A DNA stretch of 23,872 nt from positions 1 to 23,872 of the forward strand of contig CAZKAI010000061.1 in assembly GCA_964550565.1 (NCBI GenBank), read 5' to 3'. A program made the translations under genes and the position numbers. Below, piece after piece: positions 8,659-16,137 of the stretch. This DNA is from Anaeroglomus sp964550565 (GTDB lineage Bacteria > Planctomycetota > Phycisphaerae > Sedimentisphaerales > Anaerohalosphaeraceae). The notes beneath the pieces are model-generated. The model was not told where the DNA came from. It was given only the letters and a program-made list of their open reading frames with translations, and did no database searches. The number at the start of each line of letters is the position of its first letter. Position 1 is the stretch's first letter.

Positions 8659-9954
8659 CTATAATTGATTCGGATCAGCGGAGACTGCTACAGATTCAAT
8701 AAACGAACTCCACTCTTCCTCTGGGACAGAGGTCTGTAATTCTTCACTACTGTCATAGATCTCTTCGAGGATTTGTACGGTTTCAGCGACCGAAGCGGAT
8801 GAAACCGCCGGCGGTGTAATCTGATGGATCAGAATCGATTCCAGTTTGGCCGGATAGATGTTTTCGTGCATCAATGACAGCACAACATCTCCGGGCTGTG
8901 TCGCGGTATAAACAAAGCTGGCCAGCGCCCCGTCGTCAATCGGTGTCCACATACTGACACCCAGCAAATAAATTCCTTCAGGCTGCCTATAGCCCGGCCC
9001 GAAATAATCGAACCAGGTATCTCGCGGGCTGATCAGAATGCACGCCGTACCGATGGCCGGATTGTTGGGATCCCTTTCGGTGTTGTCGATGGTGCCGAGG
9101 TTGGGATCGGAGATATTGACTTCCAGCGAGAAGATATTGACACTCTCACCGTTGGCTTTCTGGGTCAGATAAAGAGTCCTGCTGGATCCCACGAACATGG
9201 TGATTTCCGGCAGATCATTGACATCTCGGATGGCGTACACAAGGTTGGGTTCTTCCGGAATAATCTGTTCGGCCCGCTGCCAGTTGGGGGTTCCCCACAG
9301 CCAGTATTCGGCAAACAGGACAACGTCTTCGATTCCAACCTGCCCATCCTGATCAATGTCGGCACCATAGCACCAGGATGGCTCGGTGCAGTCCTGTGCG
9401 AGCCAGTGGTGGGAAAACAGGCCAAAATCCTGAAAATTAACCACCTCGTTGCGATCCAGGTCACGATTGGCAATATTTTCAAACACGATCGATTGGTTCG
9501 GGTCCGGTACCGTCCAGGAGAGGTGGTGCTCAAAAAAATCAACCCTGCAGGATCCCGGCTTGTCTGCCCGATAGTCCACAATAAACCAGTGTCCCGGACG
9601 ACGCTTGGTAACATCATTATAGAAATCAAACCCTGACATGGCCGAATCATTCCATTCGATAACACGGGCATCAAGGCCGGCTGCATCCAGATGACTGCCA
9701 GTCCAGTCCCGTGAGTTCGGGTCTTTATCCCGGGCGTGCAGAGAACCCTGACTGCGGAACGCATCGGTGATGAACAGGCCGCCGCTCCATAAGTCATTGG
9801 CGTCGGCATAGACCAGCACAGGGTATTCCTGGCCCACCATGATATCGCGATGAGTGAGTGTTGATAAATCCTCCGTGCACGGACGCACAAAAACCGTGGC
9901 TGCACTCGATTCCCAAAGACATGCCAAAGCGAATAATAATGCTAATTGTCTCAT
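8659..9954 (-). CDS. Secreted dockerin-like (type I repeat) protein
   Basis: The 431-residue protein has a signal peptide (residues 1-19, ending ESSAA). Residues about 162-222 contain two EF-hand-like dockerin repeats, DLDRNEVVNFQDFGLFSHHW and GADIDQDGQVGIEDVVLF, linked by a Cys-x6-Cys segment (QDCTEPSWCYG). Here the dockerin is internal; a C-terminal one is the more usual arrangement. The N-terminal part (about 20-160) and the C-terminal part (about 235-400, beta-rich, cohesin-like in length but not clearly recognised) have no assigned function. Dockerins bind calcium and usually a cohesin partner; planctomycetes carry many with unknown partners. The start follows a poor ribosome site. It leads the transcript that continues into the C39-like gene, so the two products may work together at the cell surface. 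Confidence 0.75.
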   Translation of the reverse strand: MRQLALLFALACLWESSAATVFVRPCTEDLSTLTHRDIMVGQEYPVLVYADANDLWSGGLFITDAFRSQGSLHARDKDPNSRDWTGSHLDAAGLDARVIEWNDSAMSGFDFYNDVTKRRPGHWFIVDYRADKPGSCRVDFFEHHLSWTVPDPNQSIVFENIANRDLDRNEVVNFQDFGLFSHHWLAQDCTEPSWCYGADIDQDGQVGIEDVVLFAEYWLWGTPNWQRAEQIIPEEPNLVYAIRDVNDLPEITMFVGSSRTLYLTQKANGESVNIFSLEVNISDPNLGTIDNTERDPNNPAIGTACILISPRDTWFDYFGPGYRQPEGIYLLGVSMWTPIDDGALASFVYTATQPGDVVLSLMHENIYPAKLESILIHQITPPAVSSASVAETVQILEEIYDSSEELQTSVPEEEWSSFIESVAVSADPNQL

Positions 9955-10266
9955 ACCAATCTGTCTTTCAAAAAGGTTGAAAAAAACGGAATGAATCTGT
10001 TAGCAGGGGGGTGCAGAACACAAAGTTTCTCCTTAAACGCATTTCCCATCAGATTCATCACTCTCCCAGTTCCTCGTACTATAATAGCCGATAGATATGC
10101 CTTAAAGGTTGATAAAAAAATAAAATATTATTTCATGCAAAATATTGCATAGGTAGGTATTTATACTGAATAAAGCTCGTTTCTGCGAGAATATCTCTGT
10201 TTTTCTCAGTCAGCCCCAGACAGACTACTCCGGACGAGAAATGGACGGCAGGGTGTTCATGATGGC
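9955..10266. other. Intergenic region between the small hypothetical gene and the dockerin gene
   Basis: No gene is visible. It contains the candidate promoter of the dockerin gene (10078-10106) and an ATGCAA-AATA-TTGCAT inverted repeat at 10135-10150 upstream of that promoter. A weak CTCG-loop-CGAG hairpin lies at 10176-10189 and may end the small gene on the minus strand. Confidence 0.5.
10078..10106 (-). promoter_or_regulatory. Candidate promoter of the dockerin/C39-like transcript
   Basis: On the minus strand TTTAAG (10101-10106), a 17-bp spacer and TATAGT (10078-10083) resemble sigma-70 boxes; the -10 matches 5/6 but the -35 only 3/6. A run of A and T lies just upstream. The leader would be about 118 bases, which is long. 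Confidence 0.3.
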
Positions 10267-10572
10267 TCACAAAATAGTGGTTACTGGGACGCCTTTATCA
10301 GCAATTATCTTCAAAACCAGGCCGGGAATCTCCGGAGGATAATCGGTCCCGCAAAGATAATGATCCGTAAATTCCCCCGTTAAGGCTTCCCGAACACCCA
10401 GTGGGCGAGGCTCGCATCGCAGCCAGCCGTCTGGATTGACCTCGAAAACATGAATTCCTGCCTCAGTTAAAATCTGGGCGACGCGATGGATATTGCAGGG
10501 CGTGGATTCAAGATCAGCCCTTCGCCACAGATAACAAGCATATTCAAACCCCAGTACAAAATCAGTTTTCAT
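10267..10572 (-). CDS. Small conserved-looking hypothetical protein
   Basis: I do not recognise this protein of about 101 residues (starting MKTDFVLGFEYAC). It has no signal peptide or membrane segment, and contains four cysteines and several tryptophans. The segment ADLESTPCNIHRVAQILTEA could be a helical pair. Longer starts are possible (ATG at 10587 or 10749). The 10749 start is upstream of the likely transcription start (near 10627), so I reject it. I choose 10572 because GGATG lies eight bases before it; 10587 has a GAGAGG with no spacer. The gene stands alone between the export cluster and the motility cluster. Its own promoter and an inverted repeat upstream argue that it is real. Confidence 0.55.
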   Translation of the reverse strand: MKTDFVLGFEYACYLWRRADLESTPCNIHRVAQILTEAGIHVFEVNPDGWLRCEPRPLGVREALTGEFTDHYLCGTDYPPEIPGLVLKIIADKGVPVTTIL

Positions 10573-10633
10573 AGAAGCAGCATCCATCCTCTCATTGTGG
10601 CCGTTGCACGGTTGTCCGGTAGCATAATCCCTG

Positions 10634-10662
10634 TTTATAGACAAGAATTTATTACAAAACAA
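10634..10662 (-). promoter_or_regulatory. Candidate promoter of the small hypothetical gene
   Basis: On the minus strand TTGTTT (10657-10662), a 17-bp spacer and TATAAA (10634-10639) fit a sigma-70 promoter, with a 5/6 match at the -10. Transcription would begin near 10627, giving a 40-55 base leader. Confidence 0.42.
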
Positions 10663-10666
10663 ATCA

Positions 10667-10696
10667 CTCAGGGGACCGACCCTCGTCTCCCCTGAG
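10667..10696. repeat. Perfect 8-bp inverted repeat, possible operator
   Basis: CTCAGGGG (10667-10674) and CCCCTGAG (10689-10696) are perfect arms around 14 bases. The repeat ends four bases upstream of the -35 of the small gene's promoter, where an activator site would sit. No T-run follows on either strand, so it is not a typical terminator. Confidence 0.45.
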
Positions 10697-10749
10697 AGAA
10701 ATGATATGATGCCCTTCTGCCGCAGGGATATAAAGATGCCGTCGCCCAT

Positions 10750-10978
10750 TCAAAAAAAGTGGATAGTATTTTTAAGATTTTTAACAATTTTCAGAAAATA
10801 TATACAGATATATTAGATACACATATGTGATATAGGAAATGTTTACCTTTCATACAGATATTATTTCTCCTTAAAAGCATATAATAGCATTCAAAGGGAA
10901 TTGGAAGGGATTTGAAAATGTATGTATCTACTTTTTTATAAATAACTTATGATTTTGTTGAGTGCAATTCTGGAAGAC
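10750..10978. other. AT-rich region upstream of fliK with repeats
   Basis: No gene is visible. The ten-base direct repeat ATACAGATAT occurs at 10802-10811 and 10852-10861, exactly 50 bp apart. The palindrome CACATATGTG lies between them at 10820-10829. These sit 110-180 bp upstream of the sigma-54 type promoter, the usual distance for enhancer-binding activator sites. Confidence 0.5.
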
Positions 10979-10995
10979 TTGGCATTAGAATTGCT
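10979..10995 (+). promoter_or_regulatory. Sigma-54 (-24/-12) promoter of fliK
   Basis: TTGGCAT at 10979-10985 and TTGCT at 10991-10995 match the TGGCAC-N5-TTGCW consensus with one change. The invariant GG (10981-10982) and GC (10993-10994) are separated by exactly ten bases. Transcription would start near 11006, about 24 bases before the fliK ATG. Confidence 0.68.
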
Positions 10996-11029
10996 ATCCA
11001 TAATATAGTCTATTTTTTATGGAGCATTC

Positions 11030-12610
11030 ATGGCAGAAATGGCATTAAACTTAGGTCAGATTCTCAATCAGCCGGTACGGGCTGGCGGAGATAATCCATC
11101 CACGGATTCTTTACGTAAATCATCACTTGAGAAGACAGCATCGTCTCAGGAAAAAGCGGTTGCAGAGCCAGAAAGCGAGTCCGGAGGCGAAAATTCAGAT
11201 TCCAAAGAGGTCTCGGATTTCAAGCGGATATTGAAAAGACGTATGCAGGATCATAATAATGCGGACTCAAATAGTGCGGAAAAAGAGCCGCAATCCACTA
11301 CTGTTGGCCAGCAAATGGTTATCTCGAATGATGGGCAGGCCGGAAATTCAATCGAAACATCCGATACTGTTGCTGCTCAGCCGTCCGTGCTGAATCCTTC
11401 GTTGCTGGTACGGGCTGATTACCTTGCTGAGCAATCCCAAACCACATCGCGCGCCAATTCTAAACAGGATTATACACATCCAGTTCATTTCGCAAAAATT
11501 CCAGCTCCGGCACAAACAACTAAAGTCTTGGATGCCAATATCCTGCAAACTAATACAGAAAAACAAGTTTTTACCGGTTCTGCCGAAAACACCTCAAAAG
11601 CCGACAATGCTGAGTTGCAAAGTGCAATAATTAATAAAGCGAATAAGGCGGATGTTCCCGTAATCGCAGCTCCGCAAATCAAAGCCGCCAAAGACTCTAT
11701 TCCGGCCATGCCAACAGGTCAGTCGGACAATTTGATGAAAATAAACGGGACCGTGGTTGGAAATCAAACCATACAAAATCAAGCAACTCAAATACAGGCT
11801 CCTCAATATCAGACTGAACAAACACAACCAGGATCGTCTCAGATCATGGAAGCCAATGGATTAAAGAAAAACACGATACAGAATTTATATAAACAGCAAA
11901 GCAGCCTTGTTGAGAAGTCTGATTCTTCTGCCGCTGTGTCTGTGAATGAAGGGGGTGAGTCTGGTCACAGCAAGGTGGCAATGTCGATTAAAAATGTCGT
12001 ATACGATGGCACTCAGCCCCATCCTGCACATCAGATATCGACTCATAATGTCGCAAATATAAATTTACACAATGAAACTGGGGATGTCCAGACCTCCCAA
12101 GTTACAGGGAGCCAACCGGTGCAATCTTCGTCCTCAACCCTGTTTCAAAAACCCATTGAACAGGTATTGAATGCTATTCCGACGACGATTACCGGTTCTG
12201 CTCAGCAGATACGCGTGTCGCTCAGCCCGGAGGAATTGGGTGCGGTTCGCCTTACGTTCAGGCAGCAAGATGAGCAAATAGAGGGACTTATAGAAATTCA
12301 GAACAATGAAGTTCGCAAAGATATCGAAAAGAGTATTCCTCAGATTGCCGCTGCGCTGGCCGAAAGCGGTGTGACAGTTCGACGAATTGATATTGTACCC
12401 ATGCAGAATTCATCCCAGCAGCAAAATGAGTCCTTTTCACAGGATTTCAATGCCGCCGACCAGCAGCATCTGGCAGGTCAGACAAATTATAATGCGCCGC
12501 GAGCATCGGGTTCTTCTATAGGTTCTGCTTCTTTGACATCGCAGCAATCCACCGCAACTCCTTCCTCAGAAAAGGATTACGACCCAAACGCGCTGAATAT
12601 GTACGCATAA
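11030..12610 (+). CDS. fliK: Flagellar hook-length control protein FliK
   Basis: The 526-residue protein has the FliK build: a long, low-complexity Gln/Ser/Asn-rich N-terminal part (about 1-380), which would act as the secreted ruler, and a compact C-terminal Flg_hook domain (about 385-460). In the latter, RVSLSPEELGAVRLTF, EIQNNEVRKDIEKSIPQI and ALAESGVTVRRIDIV match the conserved pattern of L-PeeLG-V, acidic residues and an aLae-Gv ending. A Gln-rich tail follows. FliK is exported by the flagellar type III system and switches export from hook to filament through FlhB. The ATG has GGAG six bases upstream. It is followed by flgM, so the switch protein and the sigma-28 inhibitor sit side by side. 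The composition is more AT-rich than that of the flagellin genes. Confidence 0.88.
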   Translation: MAEMALNLGQILNQPVRAGGDNPSTDSLRKSSLEKTASSQEKAVAEPESESGGENSDSKEVSDFKRILKRRMQDHNNADSNSAEKEPQSTTVGQQMVISNDGQAGNSIETSDTVAAQPSVLNPSLLVRADYLAEQSQTTSRANSKQDYTHPVHFAKIPAPAQTTKVLDANILQTNTEKQVFTGSAENTSKADNAELQSAIINKANKADVPVIAAPQIKAAKDSIPAMPTGQSDNLMKINGTVVGNQTIQNQATQIQAPQYQTEQTQPGSSQIMEANGLKKNTIQNLYKQQSSLVEKSDSSAAVSVNEGGESGHSKVAMSIKNVVYDGTQPHPAHQISTHNVANINLHNETGDVQTSQVTGSQPVQSSSSTLFQKPIEQVLNAIPTTITGSAQQIRVSLSPEELGAVRLTFRQQDEQIEGLIEIQNNEVRKDIEKSIPQIAAALAESGVTVRRIDIVPMQNSSQQQNESFSQDFNAADQQHLAGQTNYNAPRASGSSIGSASLTSQQSTATPSSEKDYDPNALNMYA

Positions 12611-12636
12611 GACATAACAACACAAAAAAATATTTC

Positions 12637-12662
12637 AAAAAACCTAAAGTCTCGGCCGATAT
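12637..12662 (+). promoter_or_regulatory. Candidate sigma-28 promoter of flgM
   Basis: GCCGATAT at 12655-12662 is a full match to the sigma-D form of the sigma-28 -10 box. The -35 at the right distance is only AAAA (12637-12640, 14-base gap) instead of TAAA. A TAAAG at 12645 is too close to serve. flgM is sigma-28 dependent in many flagellates, which supports the call. Confidence 0.38.
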
Positions 12663-12713
12663 CTGCGAAAATGAATGTTGAAAAGCATGACGTGCGCATT
12701 CAGAGAGAAAAAA

Positions 12714-12980
12714 ATGCAGATTAATCCAGATACAAAGCAGATTCTCGGTCTTTCAGAGTCGCTGTACCCAAAGGTTGCTCAAAGCCCTAAAAACAAAGCT
12801 TCAGTGCAAGCTGACGGCATCGAGTCCAGCGTCTCATTTTACCTTGAAAAGGCACGGGAAATCGCTGCGGATGATTCGATTGATATTCAGCAAATCCGCA
12901 AAGAGCTTGCGTCCGGCCAATATGAAAAGCCGGAAATGATTCGAGCTGCTGCTGAAAAAATGATCCAATTCGGCATCTAA
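12714..12980 (+). CDS. flgM: FlgM-like anti-sigma-28 factor
   Basis: The 88-residue protein has the FlgM plan: a disordered N-terminus and a C-terminal helical part, with YLEKAREIAADDSIDIQQIR, KELASGQYEKPEMI and AAEKMIQFGI. The family pattern is a short helix, then a segment like vaelkkaIasGtY, then a helix ending in an aekml-like motif. FlgM binds sigma-28 (FliA) and is pumped out through the finished hook. I take the ATG at 12714, preceded by GAGAG, rather than the ATG at 12675, which lacks a ribosome site. It lies directly downstream of fliK and upstream of genes with sigma-28 promoters, as expected. The main alternative is an unrelated small helical protein, which is unlikely given this setting. 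Confidence 0.8.
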   Translation: MQINPDTKQILGLSESLYPKVAQSPKNKASVQADGIESSVSFYLEKAREIAADDSIDIQQIRKELASGQYEKPEMIRAAAEKMIQFGI

Positions 12981-13203
12981 TCCTTCACATTCGCGTATTC
13001 AATCCCTATTTTCGAACCGTTAAGCCTATTGCAAATACGGGACACTCTGGCATAATTCCACCATAAAGAAATAAAAAAGAGGTTTATATGCCGGGAAATA
13101 TCCTGATAGCAAGTCGCAGTGTTGCGACGGTCGTTATCTTGAAATACCCTCAAAATCCGCATGAATTACGATTGGCTTCAGGGTGTCTGACGACGGGTGT
13201 GGT

Positions 13204-14094
13204 ATGATCCTTTTCTTATCCTTTTTGAGTGCAGTTCTGATGGCCGGTTTTTCCATGGGCATCAAGGTCATGCTGCGGTATCGCTTATGTGATGCCGGCT
13301 ACGTCATATTCGGTATCAATATCGCCTCCGGTTTGTTTGCGGCGGCGGCATTGCTTTTCATTCAGGAATTCATTCCATCCCAAGCGATGATTGCTTTTGC
13401 GGCGATGACCGGATTTGTCTTTGCAGGTCACTGGCTATTCAGTAAGGCGCTTCAGGAGGGGGATGTCAGTCTGGTTACGCCGCTATTGGGTTTGAAGATT
13501 CCCATGGTGGCACTGCTGGCCGGTATCTGGCTCAAAGAGGCCTTTACCGGTGGAATTTACCTGTCCATTGGCCTGTCCAGCCTGGCTGTTGTATTCTTTG
13601 GCCTCGGACGACAGCAGAAAGCCCAGGGCGGTCACGGAAGTCATCCTTTGCTGGCGATTGGACTGGCCGTGCTGGCAGCGCTGAGTTATTCCATTGGCGA
13701 TATATTTACACGCAAGACGGTTGAATTCATGTCGCCTTTTACCGGATTATTATGGCTTCAGTTATTTATGGGGATTATTGGAATGATGATTCTGGCACTG
13801 CCCGGCTACAGGCAATACCGGGTTCACAAGGTCGACTATCTGGTGTTCAGTGCTGTCGGAGCGATGCTTTTGGGGGGAATTGGTTTATATATGGCAGCAA
13901 TCCATCTGGCCGGCAATGTCACGATACCCAATATCATCCTGTCCTGGCGGGGATTATTTGTGTTTATACTGGGACTGATATGGAATCGGTTTGCATCTAT
14001 CCCGATGGAGCGCCAGTCCGGGAGGATTTATCTGCTGCGGCTGGCGGGGACCGGACTTTTATTGGCCGCTCTGATATTTTTGTTCTTTTCATAA
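13204..14094 (+). CDS. EamA/DMT-family membrane transporter
   Basis: The protein of about 296 residues has roughly ten hydrophobic segments in two similar halves, the drug/metabolite transporter layout. The end of the first half reads GDVSLVTPLLGLKIPMVALL, close to the EamA signature in which small residues precede a conserved Pro. The second half repeats the feature at GNVTIPNIILSWRGLFVF. The substrate cannot be told. A GTG at 13183 would add seven polar residues (MSDDGCG); the ATG at 13204 starts directly with the first membrane helix and seems better. Neither has a strong ribosome site. The gene sits between flgM and the flagellins in the same direction, and no link to motility is obvious. 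No terminator is visible after it before the tandem flagellin promoters. Confidence 0.8.
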   Translation: MILFLSFLSAVLMAGFSMGIKVMLRYRLCDAGYVIFGINIASGLFAAAALLFIQEFIPSQAMIAFAAMTGFVFAGHWLFSKALQEGDVSLVTPLLGLKIPMVALLAGIWLKEAFTGGIYLSIGLSSLAVVFFGLGRQQKAQGGHGSHPLLAIGLAVLAALSYSIGDIFTRKTVEFMSPFTGLLWLQLFMGIIGMMILALPGYRQYRVHKVDYLVFSAVGAMLLGGIGLYMAAIHLAGNVTIPNIILSWRGLFVFILGLIWNRFASIPMERQSGRIYLLRLAGTGLLLAALIFLFFS

Positions 14095-14162
14095 GTCATT
14101 GCAGCCCTATAACTAACGAAAACCATTTCTCTGCTGCTTGTCCTGTTTTTTCACGTCCGATA

Positions 14163-14189
14163 TAAAGTAATTGGCGGTATTACCGATAA
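14163..14189 (+). promoter_or_regulatory. Sigma-28 promoter P1 of flagellin A (distal)
   Basis: TAAAGTAA (14163-14170), exactly 11 bases and ACCGATAA (14182-14189) match the consensus TAAAGTTT-N11-GCCGATAA at 13 of 16 positions. The start of transcription would be near 14196, giving a leader of about 170 bases. Confidence 0.72.
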
Positions 14190-14255
14190 TAGCCATGGAA
14201 ATGATGAGCTTTTCAGGTTTTTACAGAGACTTAAAATTACCAGACCTAAAAAAGC

Positions 14256-14282
14256 TAAAGTTTTAAAAACATCTTCCGATAA
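14256..14282 (+). promoter_or_regulatory. Sigma-28 promoter P2 of flagellin A (proximal)
   Basis: TAAAGTTT (14256-14263), exactly 11 bases and TCCGATAA (14275-14282) match the FliA consensus at 15 of 16 positions. This is the best promoter in the window. The start of transcription would be near 14289, about 79 bases before the ATG. It lies 93 bp downstream of P1. Confidence 0.85.
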
Positions 14283-14367
14283 TGAGTGAAGATGGAATAA
14301 GAAGTGAAAGTTTTTATCGGAAATTGAGGCTGTCAGAAAAACCTATCATTGGTAAGGAGAATCAAAC

Positions 14368-15192
14368 ATGTTAGCCATCAAAAATAACATTATGGCTGAA
14401 AACGCCGCCAGACAGTTGGGCAAAGCGTATGACGCTTTGGGCAAGTCTGTCGAACGGCTGTCTTCCGGTCTTCGTATCAACAGCGCCAAAGACGACGCGG
14501 CGGGACTGGCGGTTCGTGAATTAATGCGAGCCGACGTAGCCGTGATTCGTCAGGGCTCACGCAACGCCCAGGATGCCATCAGCATGCTCCAGACGATGGA
14601 AGGTGCGATGGCCTCGATTGACGCGGTGCTGATTCGCATGAAGGAACTGGCCGAACAGGCCGCTACGGGTTCCTATTCCGAGCAGCAGCGCAACATCATG
14701 AACAATGAATTCCAGCAAATGATTGCTGAAATCGATCGTATCGCAGAAACGACGCAGTTCAACAGCATTAATATGCTTAACAGTGCTTCGGGCTCCCAGA
14801 CGATCCATTTCGGTATTGGATCTTATATCAATATCAATTCGGTGGACGTACGCTCCGCCGCCCTGGGTGTGGACAGTGCGACGGTCTCGATTGCCGGGAC
14901 CGACGGAACTGCTGCCCAGTCAGCACTAACCCTGATATCCACCGCGATTGAACGCAAGGACAGTGCCCGTGCCAGCTTTGGTTATATGATGAACCGTCTG
15001 GAAAGCACCGATGAGGTGTTGAACATTCAGGCCGAAAACCTGATGTCTGCCGAATCGCGTATTTCCGACGTGGATGTGGCCACGGAAATGGCGGCTCTGA
15101 CGCGTAACCAGGTGCTTGCCCAGGCCGGTATCTCGATGCTGGCTCAGGCCAACACGATGCCGCAGATGGCCTTGAACCTGTTACAGGGATAA
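14368..15192 (+). CDS. fliC: Flagellin A (short, D0/D1 only)
   Basis: The 274-residue filament subunit starts MLAIKNNIMAENAARQLG. It has the conserved N-terminal flagellin block (ERLSSGLRINSAKDDAAGLA, EGAMASIDAVLIRMKELAEQ, NEFQQMIAEIDRIAETTQFN) and the C-terminal block (AENLMSAESRISDVDVATEM, QVLAQAGISMLAQANTMPQM, ALNLLQG). Only about 50 residues separate the two blocks, so the surface D2/D3 domains of longer flagellins are absent. A strong ribosome site (AAGGAG) precedes the ATG. It is transcribed from two sigma-28 promoters and followed by a stable hairpin and its own fliS. Flagellin B differs at about 46 of 273 positions by hand count, mainly in the central part, which points to a tandem duplication. 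Export is through the flagellar type III system. Confidence 0.95.
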   Translation: MLAIKNNIMAENAARQLGKAYDALGKSVERLSSGLRINSAKDDAAGLAVRELMRADVAVIRQGSRNAQDAISMLQTMEGAMASIDAVLIRMKELAEQAATGSYSEQQRNIMNNEFQQMIAEIDRIAETTQFNSINMLNSASGSQTIHFGIGSYININSVDVRSAALGVDSATVSIAGTDGTAAQSALTLISTAIERKDSARASFGYMMNRLESTDEVLNIQAENLMSAESRISDVDVATEMAALTRNQVLAQAGISMLAQANTMPQMALNLLQG

Positions 15193-15218
15193 TTAAAAAG
15201 ACTTCTTACCATGATAGA

Positions 15219-15254
15219 GGGACGGCCGGGCGTTTAAAATGGCCCGGTCGTCCT
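15219..15254 (+). other. Stable hairpin between flagellin A and fliS
   Basis: A 13-bp GC-rich stem with two G-T wobbles (15219-15231 with 15242-15254) has a ten-base loop. No T-run follows, so it is more likely an mRNA-stabilising or processing structure, or a weak attenuator, than a full terminator. Confidence 0.6.
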
Positions 15255-15310
15255 CGTTATGGAAGTTATACGTGATTACGCTCATCGTGTCGGTCATTCG
15301 GAGTCACTCT

Positions 15311-15670
15311 ATGAATCCCGCAGCACTCTACAGGCAAAATGCCGTTACTACTCAAACCCGTTCGCAGCTTGTTGTGCTTCTGTATGATGGCGCCCTGCGG
15401 TTCATGAAACAGGCTCTCTTGGAAATCCGCAATCACCATTATGCGTCCAGGAGTGCTTCGCTGGGCCGGGCACAGGAGATTATTTTTGAATTGAATGCCT
15501 CCCTGAATATGGAAGCCGGGGCCGACATCGCCAGGAATCTTCGATCCCTGTATACCTTTGTCTGGACCCGTCTGAACGAGGTGAATGTCAAAAATGACGC
15601 GGTTCTTCTGGAACGGCTGATTCGCATCTTTGAAGACCTGGCAGGGGCGTGGAGAAAAATCTCCGCTTAA
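15311..15670 (+). CDS. fliS: Flagellin export chaperone FliS (first copy)
   Basis: The 119-residue helical protein starts MNPAALYRQNAVTTQTRSQL and continues VVLLYDGALRFMKQAL, the FliS hallmark (L-LYdgal-fl-qa). Later come RAQEIIFELNASLNME, NLRSLYTFVWTRLNEVN and an acidic helical end. FliS binds the C-terminal D0 segment of flagellin in the cytosol and stops early polymerisation. The ATG at 15311 has GGAG eight bases upstream. A longer reading frame from 15239 would run through the hairpin and is rejected. It is paired with flagellin A and presumably co-transcribed from the sigma-28 promoters, ending at the terminator 15698-15731. The second copy (17130-17489) is clearly related but much more different than the two flagellins are. 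Confidence 0.9.
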   Translation: MNPAALYRQNAVTTQTRSQLVVLLYDGALRFMKQALLEIRNHHYASRSASLGRAQEIIFELNASLNMEAGADIARNLRSLYTFVWTRLNEVNVKNDAVLLERLIRIFEDLAGAWRKISA

Positions 15671-15697
15671 AAACACAGTTCAGAAGATCCTGCTTGT

Positions 15698-15731
15698 GGA
15701 AATGCGTTTAAACGAATGCATTTCCTTTTTT
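15698..15731 (+). terminator. Rho-independent terminator of the flagellin A-fliS cassette
   Basis: A perfect 8-bp stem, GGAAATGC (15698-15705) with GCATTTCC (15718-15725), and a 12-base loop are followed directly by six T residues (15726-15731). Confidence 0.82.
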
Positions 15732-16041
15732 ACGTCAATCCATCAGAATGGCTTTTACCTCGCTGCCTGTTCAGTGTTGCAGGCCCATGTTTTTTCATTT
15801 GCCCGATAAAATCCCTGGGAATCATGCTGGCTGTCTGGAGGACTGTGATGGGGTGTTCTGTTCATGCCGTCTGCGGGATTAACAGGGGTTATACAGCCTG
15901 GGCAAACACCGCCGCAAGTTTTCCATATCATTTCAAAAAAATAGAAAAAAATATTTTACGTCCAATCTCCACTTTCACCCGCGTGACTCAAAGCAATATC
16001 GGTCCTTGTCTGGTTTTGCGAAAAACCCGCTTTTTGAGGCC

Positions 16042-16068
16042 TTAAGAGCATTTTTTTTTCTGCGATAA
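16042..16068 (+). promoter_or_regulatory. Sigma-28 promoter of flagellin B (weaker match)
   Basis: TTAAGAGC (16042-16049), exactly 11 bases (a run of nine T's among them) and TGCGATAA (16061-16068) fit TAAAGTTT-N11-GCCGATAA at about 10 of 16 positions with the right spacing. The start would be near 16075, about 90 bases before the ATG. Confidence 0.6.
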
Positions 16069-16076
16069 TGGACTGT

Positions 16077-16098
16077 GTTACGTTGGACTCAGCGTAAC
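16077..16098 (+). promoter_or_regulatory. 5' leader hairpin of flagellin B mRNA
   Basis: GTTACG (16077-16082) and CGTAAC (16093-16098) form a perfect 6-bp stem with a ten-base loop, placed almost exactly at the predicted 5' end of the transcript. Such 5' hairpins often stabilise mRNA (inference). Confidence 0.42.
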
Positions 16099-16137
16099 CC
16101 GTGAATAAAAAAGAGCCTGACAGGGGCAAGTAAAAAA

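Noticed and set aside
10573..10749. N-terminal extension of the small hypothetical gene to an ATG at 10749
   Set aside because: A good promoter and an inverted repeat lie inside this stretch, so transcription likely starts after it.
12645..12649. TAAAG as the -35 of the flgM promoter
   Set aside because: It is only five bases from the -10 box; the spacing needed is about 14-16.
15716..16045. 109-residue plus-strand frame between fliS and flagellin B
   Set aside because: It begins within the terminator stem, has no ribosome site and no family features.
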